DNA of 22,358 bases from PFJX01 sp031426815 (lineage in GTDB: Bacteria > Pseudomonadota > Gammaproteobacteria > Burkholderiales > Thiobacillaceae): positions 1 through 22,358 of the forward strand of contig JASJPG010000089.1 in NCBI GenBank assembly GCA_031426815.1, written 5' to 3'. The notes below the pieces were generated by a model, which saw only the letters and a program-made list of their open reading frames with translations, did not search any database and had not been told where the DNA came from. The translations under genes were made by a program, and so were the position numbers. This document shows, piece after piece, positions 14,766-22,316 of this stretch (position 1 is the stretch's first letter; every line of letters starts with the position of its first letter).

Positions 14766-14795
14766 CCGCCGCAGCGGGGCGACCCGTTGCGGCGG
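14766..14795 (+). other. Stable 13-bp hairpin with GCGA tetraloop
   Basis: CCGCCGCAGCGGG (14766-14778) pairs with CCCGTTGCGGCGG (14783-14795) with one G-U pair, closed by a GNRA-type GCGA loop. It begins 21 bases after the PRC-barrel stop. There is no T-run after it, so it is more likely an mRNA 3'-end stabiliser or processing stem than a terminator by itself. Confidence 0.65.
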
Positions 14796-14804
14796 CAGAA
14801 CTGA

Positions 14805-14830
14805 CCCGGCCAAGCCGGGCAGGTGTTTTT
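14805..14830 (+). terminator. Rho-independent-like terminator or attenuator
   Basis: CCCGGC-caa-GCCGGG (14805-14819) is followed by CAGGTG and five T residues (14826-14830). It lies between the PRC-barrel gene and the EF-hand gene, 26 bases before the latter's ATG. The short T-run and its offset suggest partial termination that would lower expression of the second gene. Confidence 0.5.
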
Positions 14831-14855
14831 CCATAATGTCCAAGGAGGACGAGAC

Positions 14856-15527
14856 ATGACAATCGCAACTCCCACATTCCCCCTATCCGCGCTCGCGCTG
14901 GCCGCTTCATTGGCCTTGATACCGGTGGCATCGAGCTTGGCGGATACCAGCCAGAGCAAATGGCAGCAGTTGTTCGACCAACTCGACCAGGACCGCGACG
15001 GTGCGTTGAGCCGCTCGGAATACGAGCGTGCCGCCTCGCTGCAGGTATACGACAAGTCGGCGCAAATCCAGACCGAACCCGGCCAGAGCGCCGCCCAGGC
15101 CGGCAGTTCGCCACAGCAGCAGGCTCAGGCCCAGCAGGCCCAGCCGGGACAGAATCCCTATCTGGTCGTGCTGCCCAATCCGTACCTGAACCCACAATCC
15201 TATGGCGTGCCGCAGCAGTACGGTGGGCAACAAGCCTACAACTGGCCGCAAACCGGCTATCCGCAGATGCCCTATCTGATCCCGATCCCGAATCCGAATC
15301 CGCAGTTGGGCCAGAATCCCTTGATCTGGTCACCGAGCGGCGCTACGCAGCAATTGAGCCAGTTTTCGTTCGATGCGCTGGACCTGGACAGAAACGGTTA
15401 TCTGAGCACGATCGAGGCGTTCCGATCCTATCCGCTGGTGCAGCAATGGAGCCGGGCGGATGCGAACCGAAACGGCGTCATCGAACGTTCCGAGTTCAGT
15501 GCTTTCGAGTCGAGCCTGGGGCGTTGA
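14856..15527 (+). CDS. Exported EF-hand protein with Pro/Asn/Gln-rich middle
   Basis: A 223-residue protein with a signal peptide (1-29, ending SSLA). One EF-hand loop is at 44-55 (DQDRDGALSRSE). Two more are at 176-187 (DLDRNGYLSTIE) and 202-213 (DANRNGVIERSE). All have the usual acidic or Asn ligands and the final Glu. Residues about 73-160 are low in complexity: Gln/Ala-rich, then repeats of NPY, PNP and QxYG with aromatic residues, likely an extended or adhesive linker. AAGGAGG precedes the ATG. The terminator-like hairpin upstream separates it from the PRC-barrel gene, yet orientation and the shared C-terminal EF-hand suggest one functional unit. A calcium-responsive envelope role is inferred; no exact family is recognised. 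Confidence 0.8.
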   Translation: MTIATPTFPLSALALAASLALIPVASSLADTSQSKWQQLFDQLDQDRDGALSRSEYERAASLQVYDKSAQIQTEPGQSAAQAGSSPQQQAQAQQAQPGQNPYLVVLPNPYLNPQSYGVPQQYGGQQAYNWPQTGYPQMPYLIPIPNPNPQLGQNPLIWSPSGATQQLSQFSFDALDLDRNGYLSTIEAFRSYPLVQQWSRADANRNGVIERSEFSAFESSLGR

Positions 15528-15544
15528 GCACGTTCTGAAACACG

Positions 15545-15569
15545 GGCCAGCCGGGTATCTGCGCTGGCC
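15545..15569 (+). terminator. Hairpin after the EF-hand gene
   Basis: GGCCAGC (15545-15551) pairs with GCTGGCC (15563-15569), extendable outwards with one mismatch, starting 18 bases after the stop. No T-run follows, so intrinsic termination is doubtful. The rest of the gap up to 15670 shows only the ribosome site of the next gene. Confidence 0.3.
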
Positions 15570-15670
15570 TCGTGGTCGCTATCGCCGTCGCGGATTGCGA
15601 ATTTTCAATGCCGCGGCCCAATCCCCTCCTCAGCATGACCACATCGCGGCAATGACCCACGAGGTGGAAC

Positions 15671-16342
15671 ATGGCTGAGCAATACACGGTGACACTGTTG
15701 ATGAGCGGTTTCGTCACGCATGACGTGAAGCGATTCATTGTCAGCCGGCCCCCCGGCTTTACTTTCCAGCCTGGACAAGGCGTCGAGCTGGCGATCAACC
15801 TTCCCGGCTGGCAGGAGCAGGGGCGGCCGTTCACGCCGACCGGCCTGGCCGACGCGCGGGTGCTGGAATTCACCATCAAGGCCTATCCCGATCACGCTGG
15901 CGTCACGCGCGAATTGCACAGCCTGGCGGCGGGTGCCGAACTGCTGCTGTCGGAGCCGTTCGGCACCATCGCCTATCGCGGGCCGGGCGTGTTTATCGCC
16001 GGCGGCGCCGGCATCACGCCGTTTCTCGCGATCCTGCGCGAGCGGGCGCGTGCCGGCGAGCTCGCGGGCAACGGCCTGATCTTCTCCAACAAGACGCCGG
16101 CCGACATCATCTGCGAGAAGGAATTGCGCCACCTGCTCGGTGCGCGCTGCATCCTGACCTGTACTGCCGGTCCGGCTGACGGTTACCTGCAGCGCCGCAT
16201 TGATCAGGCGTTCCTGGCGGAGACCCTCGACGATTTCGCGCAGAACTTCTACGTCTGCGGCCCACCCGCTTTCATGGACGCGACGCTCGCCGCATTGCAG
16301 GCACTCGGGGCCGTGCCGCAGGGCTTGGTGTTCGAACACTGA
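15671..16342 (+). CDS. FAD/NAD(P)-binding flavodoxin/ferredoxin reductase-like protein
   Basis: A 223-residue protein of the ferredoxin-NADP reductase superfamily. The FAD-binding half carries RPFTPTG (the RxYS/T-type motif, residue 52 on). The nucleotide-binding half has FIAGGAGITPFLAIL and ends with YVCGPPAFMDATLAAL, the CGPP motif. No [2Fe-2S] domain is fused, so electrons must pass to a separate carrier. GAGGTGG precedes the ATG. wrbA, a flavodoxin-fold quinone reductase, follows 21 bp later, so the two are probably co-transcribed and may work in the same redox path. Direction and partner are unknown. Other subfamilies of this fold, such as phenol hydroxylase reductase cores, cannot be excluded. 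Confidence 0.85.
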   Translation: MAEQYTVTLLMSGFVTHDVKRFIVSRPPGFTFQPGQGVELAINLPGWQEQGRPFTPTGLADARVLEFTIKAYPDHAGVTRELHSLAAGAELLLSEPFGTIAYRGPGVFIAGGAGITPFLAILRERARAGELAGNGLIFSNKTPADIICEKELRHLLGARCILTCTAGPADGYLQRRIDQAFLAETLDDFAQNFYVCGPPAFMDATLAALQALGAVPQGLVFEH

Positions 16343-16363
16343 AAGCGCTGAAAGGAGACCGCC

Positions 16364-16978
16364 ATGAAAGTGCTCGTCGTGTATTACTCGATGTATGGAC
16401 ACATCCAGCGCATGGCCGAGGCGATTGCCGAAGGCGTCGACAGCGTCGATGGCGCCCAGGCCGAATTGCGCCGCGTTCCGGAGACGCTGACCGCCGAGGT
16501 GCTGGCCAAGATGGGCGCCACCGAAGCGCAGCAACGTCAGGCTAAGATCCCGCTCGCAACGGTCGACGATCTGGCCGCTGCGGACGCCATCGTGTTCGGC
16601 ACCCCGACCCGCTTCGGCAACATGTGCGGCCAGATGCGCCAGTTCCTCGACGCCACCGGCGGGCTCTGGCTGCGCGGCGCGCTGGTCGGCAAGGTCGGCA
16701 GCGTGTTCACCAGTTCGGGCACCCAGCACGGCGGCCAGGAGTCGACCATCCTGAGCATGCATATCACGCTGCTGCACCAGGGCATGGTCATCGTCGGCCT
16801 GCCTTACGCCTTCGACGGCCAGATGCGGATCGATGAAATCACCGGCTGCTCGCCCTATGGCGCCAGCACCATCGTCGGCACCGACGGCAGCCGCCAGCCG
16901 AGCGACAACGAACTGGCCGGCGCCCGCTTCCAGGGCCGTCACGTGGCTAGCCTCGCGGCCCGGCTGGCGGCTTCCTGA
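16364..16978 (+). CDS. wrbA: NAD(P)H:quinone oxidoreductase WrbA
   Basis: A 204-residue FMN-dependent two-electron quinone reductase, tetrameric in known members, that limits quinone-derived oxidative stress. The flavodoxin-like phosphate loop is YYSMYGHIQRMAE. FMN and dimer contacts appear as GTPTRFGNMCGQMRQFLDATGG, and the WrbA-specific SSGTQHGGQESTI and GCSPYGASTIVG stretches are intact. Length matches the Escherichia coli family member closely. AAGGAGA stands ahead of the ATG, 21 bp after the reductase-like gene. Nothing unusual is seen. Confidence 0.96.
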   Translation: MKVLVVYYSMYGHIQRMAEAIAEGVDSVDGAQAELRRVPETLTAEVLAKMGATEAQQRQAKIPLATVDDLAAADAIVFGTPTRFGNMCGQMRQFLDATGGLWLRGALVGKVGSVFTSSGTQHGGQESTILSMHITLLHQGMVIVGLPYAFDGQMRIDEITGCSPYGASTIVGTDGSRQPSDNELAGARFQGRHVASLAARLAAS

Positions 16979-17103
16979 TTTGGGCCTACGGTTTTTGATC
17001 GGCGCTTCCCCAATAGCCAGCCCGCGTTCAGGGTTGCATCCGTCGCTGTTTATTCCATGCTTTGAAGAAAGCCGGCGGAATCGCCGATGTGGAAGGAGAT
17101 GCG

Positions 17104-17502
17104 ATGGAAGAGATCGAGATCGCGCGGAATCAATGGTGGCAGTTCTGCGAAATGTATTCGCGCCAGCACCTTGGCTGGCTGGTGGGCTTGCGTCAGCTTG
17201 CCAGCGAAAGGGTGCACGCTTTGGCGCCTGAGACAGTGCCGCTGTATCCGGGCTACCGCGCGCTGCAGGAGGTACGTGAAGGCGAGCAGGGCGAACAGGT
17301 CGAAGTGATGGTGACCGTGGCGGAAGGGACGCAGGCGACCTCCTTTCTGATTGCCGATGCGGTTGCGCTGTACATCCGCAGCATCGGCGATGCGGACCTG
17401 GGTTTGCGGATCGACAGCGGCAACGGCAAGAGCACGCTGCTCGAATTCCGCGCTGTGGCAGAGCCCGCCAGCCTGGATGGTTTCGTTGAAGCAATCGGGT
17501 AG
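17104..17502 (+). CDS. DUF5335-like small protein
   Basis: A 132-residue protein. Its opening (IARNQWWQFCEMYSRQHLGWLV) has the shape of DUF5335 proteins, in which a short helix with a conserved Trp and SRQH-x-GWL precedes a small beta-rich domain. No signal peptide, membrane segment or catalytic motif is seen. The start at MEEIEIAR was chosen for its GAAGGAG site; an earlier in-frame ATG at 17062 lacks one as good. It is 125 bp after wrbA on the same strand, and a palindrome follows its stop by 29 bp, perhaps marking the transcript end. Function unknown; a stress role is suggested only by its neighbours. Confidence 0.72.
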   Translation: MEEIEIARNQWWQFCEMYSRQHLGWLVGLRQLASERVHALAPETVPLYPGYRALQEVREGEQGEQVEVMVTVAEGTQATSFLIADAVALYIRSIGDADLGLRIDSGNGKSTLLEFRAVAEPASLDGFVEAIG

Positions 17503-17531
17503 CGAGGAAATCGGGCCATGCCGCTCACACG

Positions 17532-17587
17532 GTAGGGTGTGCCATGCGCACCATTCCCCGCCCAATGGTGCGCATGGTGCACCCTGC
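17532..17587. repeat. Palindromic repeat, GTAGGGTGTGCC type (copy 2)
   Basis: Arms of 24 bases (17532-17555 and 17564-17587) pair with three mismatches around an 8-base loop. The outer bases GTAGGGTGTGCC and the inner GCGCACC are shared with the copy at 5481-5537, while the middle of the arm differs (ATGC here, GCGC there). It lies between the DUF5335-like gene and the Crp/Fnr gene. The remainder of that 269-bp gap shows no clear promoter. Confidence 0.82.
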
Positions 17588-17771
17588 AAAAGCATTGCGA
17601 GCCGAGCCGCCCTTTGCGCCATCCCGCTAAAGCAAACGCCGGGCGGGGTGAATGAATCGGCAATTCAGGAAAACCGGGTAATGCGCCAACCTCGACCGGT
17701 CCAGCGCAGTTTCGGCGGCCGGGCGGGCCAGTGCTCTCTGCGCTGGCTCGATAACGATCAGGAGGTGTTTC

Positions 17772-18524
17772 ATGCCGGTGCATAACCACACGGATCACGC
17801 GACGGCCGTCACGCAAGGAATTGTCATCGCCGCCGCAGATCCGATCAGTGCCGAAGAGATCGCGGCGCTACTCGGCGAGCACGATGCGAACGCGGTGCAG
17901 ACGCTGCTCGCCTACGCCCGCCGTGCCACTTATCGCCCGCAGGATGTCCTGTATCACCAGGGCGAGGCGAGCGATACCGTGTTCTTCATCAGCCGCGGCC
18001 TGCTGAAACTGGTGACCTATCTGCCCAACGGCCGCGCCCGCATCGTGCGCCTGCCGCGTGCCGGCTCCGTGCTTGGCCTGAGCGGTCTGTTCGGCCAGCA
18101 GTACGAACACACCGCCGTCGCCGTGACGCCGGTTGTCGCCTTGCGGCTGCCGCTCAGCGCGGTACGCCATCTGCGCACGGAAAACATGGCCACCTACGTC
18201 AACTTGGCCGAGCGCTGGTTCGATTACCTGCAGGATGCCGATCGCTGGATCACCCAGTTCTCCACCGGTCCGATCCGCGCCCGCGTCGCCCGCCTGCTGG
18301 CCTTCCTGTCGCAGATCGAACACGACCCGGAGGCCGATGCCGACGGTCAATTGCAACTACTGACCTGCGAGGATATGGGTTCCATCCTGGGCGTGACCAA
18401 CGAGAGCGTCAGCCGCATCCTGGCCGAGTTCAAACGGCGGCATATCCTGGCGCACCACGACGGCGACACGCAAAAGGTCTACGCCGCCGACTTGGCGCGC
18501 CTGCGCGATATCGCCGAGGAATGA
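17772..18524 (+). CDS. Crp/Fnr-family transcriptional regulator
   Basis: A 250-residue regulator. A cyclic-nucleotide-type effector domain covers about 45-165 (VLYHQGEASDTVFFISRGLLKLV, where CRP proteins have the beta-roll). A dimer helix follows, then a winged helix-turn-helix at about 195-225 (LLTCEDMGSILGVTNESVSRILAEF). The recognition helix keeps E211, S214 and R215 in the E-x-x-S-R pattern of FNR, predicting TTGA half-sites. The N-terminal cysteines that hold the FNR [4Fe-4S] cluster are absent; only one Cys is present, in the HTH domain. The signal may therefore be heme/NO (Dnr-like), a small molecule or redox of another kind. AGGAGGT with ideal spacing precedes the ATG. Likely targets in view are the sites at 12770 and, less surely, 13811. 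Confidence 0.9.
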   Translation: MPVHNHTDHATAVTQGIVIAAADPISAEEIAALLGEHDANAVQTLLAYARRATYRPQDVLYHQGEASDTVFFISRGLLKLVTYLPNGRARIVRLPRAGSVLGLSGLFGQQYEHTAVAVTPVVALRLPLSAVRHLRTENMATYVNLAERWFDYLQDADRWITQFSTGPIRARVARLLAFLSQIEHDPEADADGQLQLLTCEDMGSILGVTNESVSRILAEFKRRHILAHHDGDTQKVYAADLARLRDIAEE

Positions 18525-18653
18525 ATGACCCTACGTCCAGGTAAAGATTTCTCTAGCCTGCTTAAACATATCGATAATTTCCTCTGCGCCGCATCCCTAT
18601 TAGCCTGTAGCTGCATCGGCCGGTTCGTGGCCGTCTCATGATCGGATACCGGA

Positions 18654-21143
18654 TTGGATGTATGTATGGGCAGCCTGGTTGGAAGCGCCGTGGACAAGTC
18701 TGTTGCCTTGAACTATCCAGGCAGGGGTTCGAGGTTGCTCGCCGGCTCGGCCCAGCGCCGCATGCCGGTTTCGGCGGAGGGATATTTCGCGGCGGTGCGC
18801 AGCTACTTCGCATTGATCTGGGCGTTTCCCCAGCTGCGCAACATTTTCCTGTTTGTGCTCGGCATGGGGTTGTTGATGCCGGCGTTGGTGCAGTTCTGGG
18901 TGGTGCCCGCGTTCAATCGGCTGCTGGTGGTCCACACCGAGGAAGGCGTGCTGCTTGCCGCGACCAATCTGGCCCATGCCGTGACCGGCCAGGTCGATCG
19001 GCTGGATCGAGAGACGCTGCGCACCTCGCCGGAAGCGATCCGGTTGCTGCAGGACGGTGCGATCTTTCTGGGCGGCTACAAGCTGCGCCTGTTCGATGCC
19101 GGCGGCCGCATCGTCCATTCGACTGAAGCTGCCGAGATCGGGCAGATCAATACCGGGGCGGTATTCAGCGGCATCGTGGCCAGGGGCAAGCCCTTCAGCA
19201 AGCTGGAAGGCAAGGGCGAAGCCACGACCGATGGCGACCTCAATGTCCGTAGCGTGGTGGAAACCTATGTGCCGATCCTGCGGGAGGGGCGCTTTATCGG
19301 CGCGTTCGAGGTCTACACCGACATTACCGAGCGGGAAAGGCTCCAGAACGACCTGTTGCGGCAAAGCAGCCTGGTGTTGTCGAGCGTCGTGGTCGGGCTG
19401 CTGGCTTTTCTGGTGTTCGTGCTGGCCCGGGCGGGCCGCGCGCTGGCGCTCAAGGATGCGGCGGAGGAGAAGTTGCGCGAGACCGCGACCGTGTTCGAGG
19501 TGAGCTCCGACGCGATCCTGATCACCGATACGCAAGGCGTGATCCGCCGCGTCAACCCGGCGTTCACCGAAATGACCGGCTACACCGCCGCGGAAGCGGT
19601 GAATTCGACGCCCCGGTTGCTCAAATCCGGCCGCCATGGCGCGGATTTTTTTGAGAGTTTCTGGGCCAGCCTGCAACAGAACGGGCATTGGGAAGGCGAA
19701 GTGTTCAACCGCAACAAGGACGGCAGCGTTTACCCGCGCTGGGAAATCGTCTCCGCCCTGAAGGAAGACGACGGCAAGGTCGCCGGCTATCTGGCCCAGT
19801 ACAGCGATGTGGCGCGGCGCAAGCTCACCGAAGACGAAATCCGTTATCGCGCCAACTACGACGTGCTGACCGGGTTGCCCAACCGCAATTTGCTGGTGGA
19901 ACGTCTGGAGCGGGCCATCCTGGAAGCGGAGCGCGCGGTCGGACAGGTCGCGGTGCTGTTCGTCGACCTGGACAACTTCAAGCTGGTCAACGACACCCAG
20001 GGCCATCTGGCGGGCGACAGCCTGCTGCAGGAGGCCGCCGCGATTCTGCGATCCTGCGTGCGGGCGATGGACACGGTGGCACGCCAGGGCGGCGATGAAT
20101 TCGTCGTCGTGCTGCCGGGCATCGATACCCGCGCCCATGCAGCCGATGTGGCGGGCAAGATTGTGGATCGCTTCCGCGAGGGGCTGCATCTCGACGGGCA
20201 ACCGACGCATGTCACCGCCAGTGTCGGCGTTGCCGTCTACCCGGACGATGGCGGCGACGTGTTCACCTTGTTCCGCAATGCCGATCTCGCCATGTATCGC
20301 GCCAAGGAGCGCGGGCGCAACGGCCTCCAGTTTTACGAACCGGTGATGACCTATATGGCGGTCTATCGGCGCGCGTTCGAGATGGACCTGCGCCAGGCGC
20401 TGGCGCGCAACGAGCTGTTCATGCATTACCAGCCCATTCTGGATATGCGCACCAACGACCTGGTCGGCGTCGAGGCCTTGATGCGCTGGCGGCACCCGCA
20501 ACGCGGCCTGGTGGCGCCGGACCAGTTCATCCCAATGGCGGAAGAGACCGGACTGATCACGGAAATGGGCGCCTGGGCGTTGAGCACGGTGTGCGAACAG
20601 CTCGCCGCCTGGCGCGCGCAAGGCCTCAACCTGCATGCGGCCGTCAACCTGTCCGGGCGGCAGATTCCCGGCGGCGTCGGCCCCGACTATCTGGCCGCCC
20701 TGGTTGCCCGCCATGGCCTGAAAGCGAGCGATCTGTTGCTGGAAATCACCGAAGGCGTCCTGCTGGAAAACGTGGAAAAGGCGCAAGCCTGGGTGGATGC
20801 CGTGCGTGCGCTCGGCTTCCGCGTCGCCCTGGACGACTTCGGCACCGGCTATTCCTCCCTCACCTATCTGAAGCGGTTGAATCTGGATGTGGTGAAGATC
20901 GACAAGTCCTTCGTGCGGGATATGGACGCGAACAGCAGCGATCACGCCCTGGTTCAAACCATCGTCTCGCTGGCGCATCAGCTTGGCCTGCAGGTGGTCG
21001 CCGAAGGCGTCGAGAACCGCCGCCAGTTCGACCTGCTCAAATTCATGGGCTGTGCCAGCGCGCAGGGTTTCCTGATCTCGCGTCCCTTGCCGCCGCAAGG
21101 CATCCCGGGTTTCCGTTACGTTGCCGCAAAAGTTTGTGTCTAG
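18654..21143 (+). CDS. Membrane sensor PAS-GGDEF-EAL protein
   Basis: An 829-residue c-di-GMP turnover protein. The first transmembrane helix (about 60-85), a periplasmic sensor region (about 87-225) and the second helix (about 238-260) lead to one PAS domain (about 275-385). The GGDEF domain has GGDEF at 479-483 and an RxxD inhibitory site, RAMD (470-473). The EAL domain keeps EALMRW, LEITEG, DDFGTGYSS, KIDKSF and EGVE, so both activities look possible. It follows the Crp/Fnr gene by 129 bp. The start is uncertain: ATG 18654 has no good Shine-Dalgarno, and 18666 is equally possible. The PAS and catalytic halves share layout with the protein at 9585-12686, but the sensors differ. The gene is convergent with egtD. 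Confidence 0.9.
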   Translation: MDVCMGSLVGSAVDKSVALNYPGRGSRLLAGSAQRRMPVSAEGYFAAVRSYFALIWAFPQLRNIFLFVLGMGLLMPALVQFWVVPAFNRLLVVHTEEGVLLAATNLAHAVTGQVDRLDRETLRTSPEAIRLLQDGAIFLGGYKLRLFDAGGRIVHSTEAAEIGQINTGAVFSGIVARGKPFSKLEGKGEATTDGDLNVRSVVETYVPILREGRFIGAFEVYTDITERERLQNDLLRQSSLVLSSVVVGLLAFLVFVLARAGRALALKDAAEEKLRETATVFEVSSDAILITDTQGVIRRVNPAFTEMTGYTAAEAVNSTPRLLKSGRHGADFFESFWASLQQNGHWEGEVFNRNKDGSVYPRWEIVSALKEDDGKVAGYLAQYSDVARRKLTEDEIRYRANYDVLTGLPNRNLLVERLERAILEAERAVGQVAVLFVDLDNFKLVNDTQGHLAGDSLLQEAAAILRSCVRAMDTVARQGGDEFVVVLPGIDTRAHAADVAGKIVDRFREGLHLDGQPTHVTASVGVAVYPDDGGDVFTLFRNADLAMYRAKERGRNGLQFYEPVMTYMAVYRRAFEMDLRQALARNELFMHYQPILDMRTNDLVGVEALMRWRHPQRGLVAPDQFIPMAEETGLITEMGAWALSTVCEQLAAWRAQGLNLHAAVNLSGRQIPGGVGPDYLAALVARHGLKASDLLLEITEGVLLENVEKAQAWVDAVRALGFRVALDDFGTGYSSLTYLKRLNLDVVKIDKSFVRDMDANSSDHALVQTIVSLAHQLGLQVVAEGVENRRQFDLLKFMGCASAQGFLISRPLPPQGIPGFRYVAAKVCV

Positions 21144-21173
21144 TGTGCTGTCTGGAACTTATGGAAACAGCTT

Positions 21174-21305
21174 GTAGGGCGGAAAAGCGTAGCGCACCCG
21201 CAAGGGGTACGCCGGATTCGTAAGCTGCTAAAGCAGCAACGACTCCGCTGCCTTCCGCCATTGCTCGCTGCATTCGGCGGAAGGCGCTACGCTTTTCCGC
21301 CCTAC
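21174..21305. repeat. 132-bp multi-hairpin palindromic element between convergent genes
   Basis: Perfect 22-base outer arms (21174-21195 and 21284-21305, starting GTAGGGCGGAAAAGCG) enclose GCTGCT-aa-AGCAGC (21224-21237). CCTTCCGCC/GGCGGAAGG (21251-21259 and 21276-21284) overlaps the right outer arm by one base. It fills most of the gap between the stop of the PAS-GGDEF-EAL gene and the stop of egtD, so it could terminate or protect transcripts from both sides. It is MITE/REP-like with no transposase nearby. Confidence 0.85.
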
Positions 21306-21310
21306 ACAGG

Positions 21311-22285
21311 CTAAAGGCAGGCCGACCCCGTGCGCAAACAATGCACGCTGAATAGCGCGGCGTCGTCCTGCCAGACCCGCTCCGCGACATAGCCCGCCGC
21401 GGCGGCCAGGCCCTGGAATTCGGCGATGCCGTATTTGTAGGAATTCTCGGTGTGGATGCTTTCGCCGGCGGCGAAATCGTACTTGCGGCCGTTGACCCGG
21501 ATGCGTTGCGCGCGGCTGGCCACCAGATGCATTTCGATGCGGCCCAGTGCCGGGTTGTAGAAGGCGCGGTGGTCGAACGCCGCCAGGTCGAAATCCGCGT
21601 CGAGTTCGTGGTTGATGCGCGCCAGCAGGTTTCGGTTGAAGGCCGCCGTGACGCCCTGGCGGTCGTTGTAGGCGGCTTGCAGCAAGGCCGTGTCCTTTTT
21701 CAGATCGACGCCGACGATGAGGCGGCCGCCCGGCGCCAGCATGTCGGCGATGCGGCGCAGCAGCGTGGCGGCCTGAGCCGGCTCGAAATTGCCGATGCTG
21801 GAGCCGGGAAAGAACGCGGCGCGGCGGTGCTGGCCCTGCACCGTCGGCAAGATCAGCGGTTGGGCGTAATCGGCACACACCGCGTGTACCGCCAGTTCCG
21901 GATGCGCTTCCGCGATCGCCGTCGCGGCGTTGAGCAGATGGGTATGCGAAATGTCGACCGGCATGTAGACGCGCGGACGCAACGCCGCGAGCAGCACGCG
22001 GATCTTTACGTCGCTGCCGCTGCCCAGTTCGATCAGCAGCACATCGTCGCCGAGCAGGCGCGCCATTTCGGCGCCATGCCGGCGCAGCAGGCCGATTTCG
22101 GTGCGCGTCGGGTAGTACTCGGGCAGCGTCGTGATGGCGTCGAACAGGTCGGAGCCGCGCGCGTCGTAGAACAGTTTCGGCGGCAGGCGTTTCGGCGTCC
22201 GGGCCAGACCGGCCAGGACGCTGGCGCGGAAATCCGCCAGCGTCGGTTGCAGATCGTGGAAATGGAGATTGGCCGGGGCGCTCAT
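21311..22285 (-). CDS. egtD: L-histidine N-alpha-methyltransferase EgtD
   Basis: Catalyses three SAM-dependent methylations of histidine to hercynine, the first step of ergothioneine synthesis. The 324 residues fit the family length (about 320). Motifs include KLFYDARGSDLFDAIT-type N-terminal residues with LPEYYPTRTE, the SAM site IELGSGSDVK, PVDIS, FFPGSSIGNF, and the C-terminal ESIHTENSYKY that holds the substrate carboxyl and amine. The start MSAPANL was chosen because AGGA lies five bases before it; an ATG two codons earlier is also possible, and a longer frame runs into the repeat at 22317. The expected partner egtB is not in the window and may lie beyond the right edge. The product is a cytosolic enzyme linked to antioxidant defence. 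Confidence 0.96.
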   Translation of the reverse strand: MSAPANLHFHDLQPTLADFRASVLAGLARTPKRLPPKLFYDARGSDLFDAITTLPEYYPTRTEIGLLRRHGAEMARLLGDDVLLIELGSGSDVKIRVLLAALRPRVYMPVDISHTHLLNAATAIAEAHPELAVHAVCADYAQPLILPTVQGQHRRAAFFPGSSIGNFEPAQAATLLRRIADMLAPGGRLIVGVDLKKDTALLQAAYNDRQGVTAAFNRNLLARINHELDADFDLAAFDHRAFYNPALGRIEMHLVASRAQRIRVNGRKYDFAAGESIHTENSYKYGIAEFQGLAAAAGYVAERVWQDDAALFSVHCLRTGSACL

Positions 22286-22316
22286 ATTCATCCTATTTCG
22301 CGTAGTTGCTGGTGTC

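Noticed and set aside
17503..17771. Checked for a promoter or operator of the Crp/Fnr gene
   Set aside because: Only the palindromic repeat and the ribosome site stand out; no TTGA-N6-TCAA or sigma-54 pattern was found.
18636..21098. Long minus-strand open frame (820 codons) opposite the PAS-GGDEF-EAL gene
   Set aside because: Antisense shadow; composition and lack of motifs are typical of the complement of a high-GC gene.
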